A stretch of 7,043 nucleotides of DNA. Origin: Alphaproteobacteria bacterium. GTDB taxonomy: Bacteria; Pseudomonadota; Alphaproteobacteria; Paracaedibacterales; JAKBAR01. The notes beneath the pieces are model-generated. The model was given only the letters and a program-made list of their open reading frames with translations, was not told the origin of the DNA and made no database searches. Below, one piece after another: positions 1-5,623 of this stretch; positions within the stretch are counted from its first letter, which is position 1, and the number at the start of each line of letters is the position of its first letter. The stretch is taken from the NCBI GenBank assembly GCA_019745755.1, contig JAIESS010000174.1:1-7043 (forward strand), written 5' to 3'. The position numbers and the translations under genes were made by a program.

Positions 1-379
1 CCCAAAATCAAACTTAGCTGTCACAGGCCTTTATTATTTTGATGGGACCGTATCACAGCGTGCGAAATCGCTCAAACCATCAGCACGAGGTGAGCTTGAA
101 ATTGTGGATCTCATCAAATGTTATATTAAGGAAGATAAAGTCTCCGTTACACAACTAGGGCGTGGCTATGTATGGTTTGATGCGGGTACCCCAAAATCAC
201 TTTTAGATGCATCCCAATACGTTGAGGTTATTCAATCGCGCCAAGGAACGTTTATTGCATCCCCCGAAGAGGTTGCATGGCGTATGGGTTTTATTGACAC
301 ACAAAAACTTAAAACATTAATTTCGTCTATTCCTACATCAAAATACCGGGATTATTTGATGAAATTGATAGCAGCATGA
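1..379 (+). CDS. rfbA: Glucose-1-phosphate thymidylyltransferase, C-terminal part (5' end outside window)
   Basis: The reading frame is open from base 2, so only the last 125 residues of a normally ~290-residue enzyme are visible. It makes dTDP-glucose from dTTP and glucose-1-phosphate, the first cytoplasmic step of dTDP-L-rhamnose synthesis. Seen directly: the family motif VTGLYYFD near the visible start, then KPSARGELEI, then GRGYVWFDAGT. The Asp in WFDAGT aligns with the metal-binding Asp of the usual WLDTGT. The end, SLLDASQYVEVIQSRQG followed by SPEEVAWRMGFID, is also typical of RmlA. A GTG at 104 is internal to the conserved domain and is not a start. The stop overlaps the rfbC start as ATGA, so the genes are translationally coupled. 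No truncation or frameshift is visible in the part shown. Identification is secure; the symbol could equally be written rmlA. Confidence 0.95.
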   Translation, partial: PKSNLAVTGLYYFDGTVSQRAKSLKPSARGELEIVDLIKCYIKEDKVSVTQLGRGYVWFDAGTPKSLLDASQYVEVIQSRQGTFIASPEEVAWRMGFIDTQKLKTLISSIPTSKYRDYLMKLIAA

Positions 380-897
380 AAATTATTGATACAGGGTTTG
401 AGGGGCTTGTACTTTTAGAGCCGCGGTTTTTCAAGGATGGTCGCGGATGTTTTTATGAGTCCTGGCGTCATGAGGATTATAAAAAAATAGGTATTACGGA
501 GAATTTTCTGCAAGATAATGTGTCAGTGTCGATGCAACATGCCCTACGTGGGTTGCACTATCAAAAAGACCAAGGACAACTGGTAACAGTGACTCATGGC
601 AAAATTTTTGACGTTGTGGTCGATATACGGCCAGATTCAAAAACTTATAAACGTTATTTTTCTATTCAACTTGATGGAAATATACCTATGCAGCTCTACA
701 TGCCGCAAGGATTTGCCCATGGCTTTTGTGTGCTCAGTGATATGGCTGTTATTAACTATAAATGCACCCAGTATTATGATCCGTCTAAGGAAGGCGGTAT
801 TCTTTGGAGCGATCCTGAAATTGGTATTCAATGGCCGGAGGGTCAGAAGATTATATCAGAGAAAGATCAACTTTTTTCAACTTTGGGAGCCCTATGA
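376..897 (+). CDS. rfbC: dTDP-4-dehydrorhamnose 3,5-epimerase
   Basis: This 173-residue protein of the RmlC cupin family is about the usual length (~180). It epimerises C3 and C5 of dTDP-4-keto-6-deoxyglucose in the cytoplasm, before RfbD reduces the product to dTDP-L-rhamnose. Motifs seen: LRGLHYQ with the catalytic-base His61, DVVVDIRPDS (79-88), PQGFAHGF with His115 (110-117), YKCTQYYDP with the candidate catalytic Tyr133, EGGILWSDPEIGIQWP (139-154) and the terminal SEKD with Asp164. One oddity stands out: the family's AQGKLV segment reads DQGQLV here, so the usual active-site Lys is Gln68, and the loop after His61 is about three residues shorter. The ATG at 376 overlaps the rfbA stop by four bases with no obvious ribosome binding site, which fits coupled translation. 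The next gene overlaps its stop in the same way. The epimerase family is certain; the exact sugar substrate is slightly less so because of the Lys change. Confidence 0.93.
   Translation: MKIIDTGFEGLVLLEPRFFKDGRGCFYESWRHEDYKKIGITENFLQDNVSVSMQHALRGLHYQKDQGQLVTVTHGKIFDVVVDIRPDSKTYKRYFSIQLDGNIPMQLYMPQGFAHGFCVLSDMAVINYKCTQYYDPSKEGGILWSDPEIGIQWPEGQKIISEKDQLFSTLGAL
885..889 (+). promoter_or_regulatory. Ribosome binding site for the glycosyltransferase
   Basis: GGGAG lies inside the last codons of rfbC, four bases before ATG 894. Together with the ATGA overlap it decides the glycosyltransferase start against the upstream in-frame codon at 831, which would add 21 residues before the first conserved strand. 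Confidence 0.6.
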
Positions 898-1970
898 CCG
901 CACCTTTAACCCTCATCGTTTTTTTAAAAGATCGCTCTGATTTTACAAAACGCTTGATAAAATACTTGTCAATGGTAAGGTATCCCTATCCTGTTTATTT
1001 TGCAGATGGGTCTATTGATGAGACGAATAAAATATATATAAATTCCTTAAAAAATGAAAATTTTTCCTTTACCTATAAACGATATCCTAAAGATTTGACG
1101 CTATCAGACTTTTATAAAAAATCTTATCAGACGATTTCTGATATTCATACACCCTACGTTATGATTGCTGATAATGATGACTTTCCCATACATGAGGGTC
1201 AAGCTAAAGCTATTGATTTCCTAGAAAAAAATCCTGACTTTGTTGGGTGCAATGGGAGAGTTTTGGGGGTTTCTTTGTCCCCAGACTCAGGAATTCCGTA
1301 TGGAAAAAATATCTTCTTTCATAGATATTACTGCCAAACCATGGATGTACCTGTAAATGTCGATCAGAAATCGGCCATGGATCGTATTGATTCCTATCTC
1401 ACAAATTTTTATTCTATTTATTACAGTGTTTTCCGCACAGAGTCTCTTCTTACGACACATTTGTTTATAAAGGATCTTAATTTTTCTGATTTGGGTATTT
1501 ATGAGCTTTTTTTCAGTTATATGCAGCTTTCTCAAGGAAAAATACACTCTCTCGATGCCACGACCTATATCCGTCAAAAAGGGTCGTCCCAAACGGCTGC
1601 GGCTCAAAAGGATTGGTTCCATAGACTTTTTTACACAAAGTGGCTTGATGATTGCCAAAAAGCTATAGGTACAGTTGCTAAAACCATAGGTAAAAATGAA
1701 AATAAAAATGAGGAAGAATGTTATGCAATTTTATATGCGCATTTTGTCGATAGAATACGAAAAAGACACACTCCTAATAATACCCATTTTTTAAAGAATT
1801 TTCATATTTCCACCTTGTCTAAACGTCTAATAATATCCATTTTTCCCAAAATTTTTAATATATTTCCAGCTGTAGGTGAAAGATTATCTGAAGCTTTTGC
1901 GCTAAGTGAACAACGGGTTAGCAGCATAGAATTACTTAAACAGGGGGTTATCTCGGAAAATAAAAAATAA
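894..1970 (+). CDS. GT-A-type (family 2-like) glycosyltransferase
   Basis: This 358-residue protein probably transfers a nucleotide-activated sugar in surface polysaccharide assembly, on the cytoplasmic side of the membrane. Seen: an N-terminal strand LTLIVFLKDR (5-14), where glycosyltransferase 2 proteins have their Rossmann start, then YPVYFADGSIDET (32-44) and YVMIADNDDF (88-97), which carries the metal/nucleotide-binding DXD (Asp93, Asp95). No convincing transmembrane segment is present, and the C-terminal third is basic and uncharacterised. The frame is open upstream to 831, but ATG 894 is chosen because it overlaps the rfbC stop as ATGA and has GGGAG four bases upstream. It looks more AT-rich than rfbA and rfbC, with many Lys, Phe, Ile and Asn codons, as is common for transferred surface-polysaccharide genes. 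Donor and acceptor cannot be read from the sequence. It resembles proteins annotated as TIGR00180-type glycosyltransferases, but I am unsure of that subfamily. Confidence 0.82.
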   Translation: MTAPLTLIVFLKDRSDFTKRLIKYLSMVRYPYPVYFADGSIDETNKIYINSLKNENFSFTYKRYPKDLTLSDFYKKSYQTISDIHTPYVMIADNDDFPIHEGQAKAIDFLEKNPDFVGCNGRVLGVSLSPDSGIPYGKNIFFHRYYCQTMDVPVNVDQKSAMDRIDSYLTNFYSIYYSVFRTESLLTTHLFIKDLNFSDLGIYELFFSYMQLSQGKIHSLDATTYIRQKGSSQTAAAQKDWFHRLFYTKWLDDCQKAIGTVAKTIGKNENKNEEECYAILYAHFVDRIRKRHTPNNTHFLKNFHISTLSKRLIISIFPKIFNIFPAVGERLSEAFALSEQRVSSIELLKQGVISENKK

Positions 1971-2078
1971 AAAGATGCACTATTCTGGTAATTTTAATTA
2001 AAATAAATCTATTGTTAACTTAGTATTAGGATATAGTTTATATAATAATATTCTGTGTTAATAAGTTAAGTTGACGAT
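1971..2078. other. Intergenic gap between polysaccharide operon and phosphoesterase gene
   Basis: This 108-base stretch is extremely AT-rich. It contains the perfect 14-base palindrome ATTTTAATTAAAAT at 1991-2004, just after the glycosyltransferase stop. The palindrome has no G or C and is not followed by a clear T tract, so it is a poor intrinsic terminator. Whether the operon ends here or reads through into the phosphoesterase cannot be decided from sequence. Confidence 0.5.
2020..2046 (+). promoter_or_regulatory. Possible promoter of the PhoD-like gene
   Basis: A perfect -10 hexamer TATAAT lies at 2041-2046, 32 bases before ATG 2079. Upstream hexamers are weak: TTAGTA at 2020-2025 gives a 15-base spacer, and TTGTTA at 2012-2017 gives 23. 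In such AT-rich DNA a TATAAT can occur by chance, so this is a candidate only. Confidence 0.35.
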
Positions 2079-3584
2079 ATGATTAAAAATATTTGTGTGC
2101 TCACCCTCATTACAATATTATTTATTGGCCAGAAAAATCTTTATTCTGCCGAAAAAGAGCTCTTTGACGTTCTTCCTTTTCCTAAGGTTGGTCCCATTAT
2201 GCGCATGCTCACCCCCACCGAAATGACAGTCATGGGGCAAGGGGATATTAAGCCTCACCATATTTGGTCTCATCATCATAATCACCCCAATATTGGAGCG
2301 GCTTTTCTAACGCAATTGTCTAACGATAAAAAGCGTTTCGAGACATTCGCCATGTTACCTGCGGATTATCATGTGGGTCATTTGACCCTGAAAAATCTTG
2401 TGCCGGGGCAAAAATATTCTCTTAAGATTGGTTATGCAAACCCATCATCAAAGAACGCCCAAAAACGTCTTGCTGATTTTTCAATGGAGGATTTTGATTG
2501 GACCAATGCTCATACTATGCTTTTTGAGACACTTTCCACGGTTCCGCCCGACACTTTTTCAATTATTGCCGGATCCTGTCGACGCATTTGTTTAGAGCAA
2601 GTCTTTACCAGAAGTTGGGGAAAAGAGGGTGATAAAACATTTAAAGCTATGCTTCATAATATATCCCAAGCCGCTATATTGGACCAAAAAACAGATTGTC
2701 TGGCTTGGTTTGGGGATCAGGTTTACCCCGATGGGGCACATCCCGTTGGTGATGCAAAAACGGAAAATGAGTATGTGGAACTGTATGAAAAGGGATTTTC
2801 TCTTCCCCATATTCGTGCACTTATGAGCACCTGTGGGTGCCCCACTCTCATGATGTATGATGATCATGACGCAGGATGGAATGATATCGATGCGGAGAAA
2901 ATGGCACAGTATCCTGAACAGTCTGCTGCTGCTTTTAATGCCTATAGCTTATTTCAAAGACCTTATGGCAAAAACACACAAAATTTTTGGTTTACAGCCT
3001 CAAACGGTGTCGACATGTTTTTCACAGACTTACGGAAGGAACGGTATCCATCAAGAGGGGAAATCATGAGTCAAGGGCAGATGGATGCCCTTAAAGCTTG
3101 GGTGCTTGATGATGTGAGGAAAGATCGAATTAAAATGATTATTTCCTCCGTGGCCTTTTTCTTGCTCCCCGATGATACAGATTCATGGGCGGGCTTTAAT
3201 AAGCAACGATTAGAACTCATGGGTCATCTCATCAAAAATAAGATCAAGCATACAATGATTGTAACGGGGGATGCGCACTGCGCCAATAATGCCATGTTCA
3301 AAGCCCTCACACCTGATGGAGAGGCCACGGGTTATGAGATTCTTGAAGTGCTAAGCTCAGGTTTTTATGCCGTCGCGCATAATAAGGCAGGACGCATCAA
3401 GGGATTTTCTGATGTTATCGTTGATGGAAATGGATACCGTTTTAAAACAGACCATCTTGATGAAACACTTACATTAAATAATTTATTCACCCGTATTTCT
3501 GGCAATCACCTGACAAAAGAAGTCATTATCCAAGACTACGATAAAAAAAATGATCTTCTTAGGGAAAGAAAATACCAACTTTAA
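2079..3584 (+). CDS. Secreted PhoD-like metallophosphoesterase (alkaline phosphatase D family)
   Basis: This 501-residue protein probably hydrolyses phosphate esters outside the cytoplasm. Residues 1-24 look like a Sec signal peptide: basic MIKN, a hydrophobic core to about residue 17, and a likely cut after LYSA. There is no twin-arginine motif, although many PhoD proteins use Tat. Residues ~35-155 form a PhoD-type N-terminal beta domain ending in VGHLTLKNLVPGQKYSLKIG. The metallophosphoesterase core follows: GSCRR (165-169, with the Cys that is a metal ligand in PhoD), WFGDQVYPDG (210-219), MMYDDHDAGWND (258-269), FFTDLRKER (314-322), MIISSVAFF (353-361) and VTGDAHC (395-401). The metal-ligand set therefore looks complete and the enzyme intact. 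A His-rich patch, HHIWSHHHNH, is at 60-69 in the N-terminal domain. No strong ribosome binding site precedes ATG 2079. The gene stands alone between the polysaccharide operon and a convergent gene. Substrate (phosphomonoester, phosphodiester or phospholipid) is unknown. Confidence 0.88.
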   Translation: MIKNICVLTLITILFIGQKNLYSAEKELFDVLPFPKVGPIMRMLTPTEMTVMGQGDIKPHHIWSHHHNHPNIGAAFLTQLSNDKKRFETFAMLPADYHVGHLTLKNLVPGQKYSLKIGYANPSSKNAQKRLADFSMEDFDWTNAHTMLFETLSTVPPDTFSIIAGSCRRICLEQVFTRSWGKEGDKTFKAMLHNISQAAILDQKTDCLAWFGDQVYPDGAHPVGDAKTENEYVELYEKGFSLPHIRALMSTCGCPTLMMYDDHDAGWNDIDAEKMAQYPEQSAAAFNAYSLFQRPYGKNTQNFWFTASNGVDMFFTDLRKERYPSRGEIMSQGQMDALKAWVLDDVRKDRIKMIISSVAFFLLPDDTDSWAGFNKQRLELMGHLIKNKIKHTMIVTGDAHCANNAMFKALTPDGEATGYEILEVLSSGFYAVAHNKAGRIKGFSDVIVDGNGYRFKTDHLDETLTLNNLFTRISGNHLTKEVIIQDYDKKNDLLRERKYQL

Positions 3585-3585
3585 T

Positions 3586-3601
3586 GTAATAGTTATATTA
3601 C
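3586..3601. repeat. Short inverted repeat between convergent genes
   Basis: GTAATA and TATTAC form a perfect 6-base stem around the loop GTTA in the 27-base gap between the PhoD-like gene and the Gln-rich protein gene. It is symmetric, so it could act on both transcripts. It is AT-rich and lacks a T run, so a terminator role is doubtful. Confidence 0.3.
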
Positions 3602-3611
3602 TGCTGAGACA

Positions 3612-4589
3612 CTATCTTCTTGGTGCTTGGTAATACTGCTGTTGCCATTGTTGTTGATAGTTTTGTTGCGTTTGCTGTTGCGGATAGTGGTACTCAGTTT
3701 GTTGTTGCGGCACATACATTTGTTGAGGATAAGGCTGTTGCATCTGCTGTTGTTGAGGGTAGGATTGTCCCTGTTGACCTTGAGCATACGGTTGTGGGGG
3801 GTACTTCTGTTGCTGAGGATGGTGATTTTGAGGGGTGTATTGGGGCATTTGAGGAGCTTGACCTGAGAATACACGTTTAGCCTGATCGCGACTATAATCA
3901 CTAGCGGCATGGGCAGATTGTGTTATTTTTTGGCTTACTCTATTATCCGCAAAATGGATGAATGGTTGAAGCGGTGCTGGTATTTTTGATGCAAGGGCGC
4001 CTAACCCTCCCAGGACTTTATCAAGTTTGCTTGACACACCCTGTTGCACTTGGCTCCCTAGAGTATTGGCTCCTATAGAGGCCAAGGGATTGCCAGCAGT
4101 GCCACTATTTTCCCCCTGCCCCTTGCCACCACTTTGCAGGGCGTTTGCCCATACTTGGGCATGTCCTGGTGCAGCATCCGATGCCGGTAAAGTGCGATAG
4201 GCTGTTAAAAACCCTACAGCAAAAAAGATAGCGCCAAGAAACATTAGGCCTGTGACAAGCCCCAAAATTGATAATTTATTCATAACAAACCGAAACTCTT
4301 GAACGACCCAATGGTCAATGAATTGATTAAGCCTTTTAGACTCGGATAAACGTAAAAGCCAACTTTTTTTTGCTGGTTTTGCATCAAAGCGATCACCAAA
4401 GATAGCCGCTGTACGAGCATGCACAAATGTCATATCTGACAGAGGATACGTATGATTTACCACAGGGGCTATTCCCATGAGTTTTCTTGCCTGAGGGGCG
4501 CTTACAGGGGAAGCCCCCTTCTGCTGTACAGATCTCTGTTCATTTAATAGCGGATCAGCTTGGAAAAAATATTGCCGAAGAGCTTGCAT
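3612..4589 (-). CDS. Single-pass membrane protein with Gln/Pro/Tyr-rich prion-like tail
   Basis: I do not recognise a family for this 325-residue protein. Seen in order: a soluble N-terminal part (1-100) rich in basic residues just before the membrane, one hydrophobic helix at about 106-130 (from LSILGLVTG to VGFLTA), a Gly/Ser/Ala-rich linker (~135-200), an amphipathic-looking stretch (~185-242), and a tail (244-325) dominated by Gln, Pro and Tyr. I count 35 Gln, 13 Pro and 11 Tyr in the last 82 residues, as repeats around YPQQQ. There is no signal peptide. The charge pattern (Lys and Arg before the helix, few after) predicts the N-terminus in the cytoplasm and the Gln-rich tail in the periplasm or beyond. 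No ribosome binding site is seen before ATG 4589. It is divergent from the secreted protein gene on its right and convergent with the PhoD-like gene. It could be an envelope scaffold, an adhesive or amyloid-forming surface protein, or a polymer-binding anchor; none of these is shown. Confidence 0.8.
   Translation of the reverse strand: MQALRQYFFQADPLLNEQRSVQQKGASPVSAPQARKLMGIAPVVNHTYPLSDMTFVHARTAAIFGDRFDAKPAKKSWLLRLSESKRLNQFIDHWVVQEFRFVMNKLSILGLVTGLMFLGAIFFAVGFLTAYRTLPASDAAPGHAQVWANALQSGGKGQGENSGTAGNPLASIGANTLGSQVQQGVSSKLDKVLGGLGALASKIPAPLQPFIHFADNRVSQKITQSAHAASDYSRDQAKRVFSGQAPQMPQYTPQNHHPQQQKYPPQPYAQGQQGQSYPQQQQMQQPYPQQMYVPQQQTEYHYPQQQTQQNYQQQWQQQYYQAPRR
3615..3860 (-). repeat. Low-complexity tract encoding the Gln/Pro/Tyr-rich tail
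   Basis: This is imperfect repetition of CAA/CAG-rich units, partly with a ~30-base (10-residue) period; compare the related stretches starting near 3720 and 3750. CAA and CAG alternate without long pure runs, so the tract is kept by selection on the protein more than by simple triplet slippage. It also creates spurious open frames on both strands. Confidence 0.75.
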
Positions 4590-4771
4590 CGCATTCAGTT
4601 ATAAAAATTTTAATTAATTTTAACTCAATTAATTTATTTTTGCTTCTCTTTTTTTAGCCCTCTTTTTTATGATTTCGATCACATTCAAAGTGTTATGCAT
4701 AGGTTTTTTACTTGTAAGTAATAGCATTATATATATTATAAAAAACCAATAGACAAAAAAGGATAATGAAA
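4590..4771. promoter_or_regulatory. Divergent AT-rich intergenic region with promoters for both flanking genes
   Basis: This 182-base region separates two divergent starts, so it must serve both genes. For the + gene the best candidate is TTGTAA (4712-4717), a 16-base spacer, then TATTAT (4734-4739). For the - gene a weaker candidate reads, on the - strand, TTGAGT (at 4628-4623), a 19-base spacer, then TATAAC (at 4603-4598), which puts the transcript start almost on ATG 4589. TTAATTAA-type palindromic runs lie near 4605-4635. I see no recognisable operator, riboswitch or RNA gene. Confidence 0.4.
4759..4763 (+). promoter_or_regulatory. Ribosome binding site deciding the start of the secreted protein
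   Basis: AAGGA lies two bases before ATG 4766, which is too close, but eight bases before the in-frame ATG 4772, which is ideal. This favours 4772 as the start; the difference is only two residues (Met-Lys). Confidence 0.55.
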
Positions 4772-5623
4772 ATGAAACGTTTTGTATTTTTGATGCTGTT
4801 CTTTGTGGGCGGCATGACTTTTGAAGGCTATAGTATGGACGTCTCCAAGGACGCAGCAGATTATGCCAAGGAAGCTTACACTTTAATCCGTCAATCCTGT
4901 GTTTATCCAACACATCAAGTGAAAAGTAGGGATGACTATAAGCTTCCAAAGGGTTTTTCCCTCGGTGGATACACCCATGATACCGGAAATCGTTTGTGTT
5001 ACACAAAGACGGATGAAAATTTTGGGACACATTTCATGGCTTTTTTTACGCCCCCTTCAGAAGGTCAAAATCCCTATGTTATTGATTGTAATCTGGCTTT
5101 TCATCTTGCAACGATATACACCACATGGAAAAAATTCCCTGAGAGTGAGGCGTATCTCAATAAAACGGGGGACTTGACGGGTAATAACGCTCAATTTTTA
5201 GATAATAATAAATTGACAAAAGTAATGGGCCCTATCCGTGATGCCCAGGAAGCGGGGGTTTTTGGTTATATCGCGAATCATAAAGCCTATACAGTCTTAT
5301 CTCAAGGTCATCCAAGTGCAGCGCCGGCAAGGCTTGCTGCGGGAGAAAATGTTGTTTCTTGCGGCTTTAATGATGCTGGGAAGATGACCTATATGATCTA
5401 TGATCCTACTCATAAACGAGACCCCATGACCTATGAACAAATAAGGGAGCTCTTGATTGACCATCTCTTGAACGATCCTATTGACGATGAAGATCCTTCA
5501 GCACGTCAAATAAAAAGGCAGGTACAAGGTATGATCCAAAATACACCACTCAAAACCCTTTATGATGGATTTGATGCATGCCAACAGGATCCGCGTAGTC
5601 TTATGATTTCAGGAAAGCTTTAA
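4772..5623 (+). CDS. Secreted protein of unknown family, possibly Tgl-transglutaminase-like
   Basis: This 283-residue protein is not firmly recognised. A Sec signal peptide is clear: MKRF, then a hydrophobic run to about residue 15, with a likely cut near GYSM (19-22). The mature part has five cysteines (43, 76, 106, 197, 270), so disulfides are possible. Two patches are suggestive: YVIDCNLAFHLATIY (102-116) and AAGENVVSCG (189-198). In Bacillus Tgl transglutaminase the catalytic Cys sits in FECATAIVIIYY and the partner Glu in RGENVILLG, so Cys106 and Glu192 could correspond; their spacing here is 86 residues against 71 in Tgl. This is pattern matching only. The C-terminal 70 residues are charged and probably helical. 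The start at 4772 is preferred over ATG 4766 because of ribosome-binding-site spacing. The gene is divergent from the Gln-rich membrane protein and its stop overlaps that of the chemoreceptor gene. Other possibilities are a different papain-like or NlpC/P60-like enzyme, or a non-enzymatic secreted factor. Confidence 0.75.
   Translation: MKRFVFLMLFFVGGMTFEGYSMDVSKDAADYAKEAYTLIRQSCVYPTHQVKSRDDYKLPKGFSLGGYTHDTGNRLCYTKTDENFGTHFMAFFTPPSEGQNPYVIDCNLAFHLATIYTTWKKFPESEAYLNKTGDLTGNNAQFLDNNKLTKVMGPIRDAQEAGVFGYIANHKAYTVLSQGHPSAAPARLAAGENVVSCGFNDAGKMTYMIYDPTHKRDPMTYEQIRELLIDHLLNDPIDDEDPSARQIKRQVQGMIQNTPLKTLYDGFDACQQDPRSLMISGKL

Noticed and set aside
831..893. Longer glycosyltransferase starting at 831
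   Set aside because: ATG 894 has a ribosome binding site and the ATGA overlap with rfbC; the extra 21 residues fall inside rfbC and before the first conserved strand.
1287..1658. 123-residue - strand open frame inside the glycosyltransferase
   Set aside because: It is a shadow of the real gene, whose DXD-bearing frame is conserved; no domain is recognisable in the antisense product.
1991..2004. 14-base palindrome as intrinsic terminator
   Set aside because: It contains no G or C and no following T run; such palindromes arise easily in AT-rich spacers.
3615..3860. CRISPR array or phase-variable simple repeat
   Set aside because: The units are irregular and coding, with mixed CAA/CAG codons; there are no spacers of constant length and no long pure tract that would slip.
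3593..3910. Overlapping open frames on both strands across the Gln-rich tract
   Set aside because: CAA/CAG repeats avoid stops in several frames; the alternative products are low-complexity and have no start signals.
4629..5030. 133-residue - strand open frame
   Set aside because: It is mostly antisense to the signal-peptide-bearing secreted protein gene; the composition is not protein-like and no ribosome binding site is seen.
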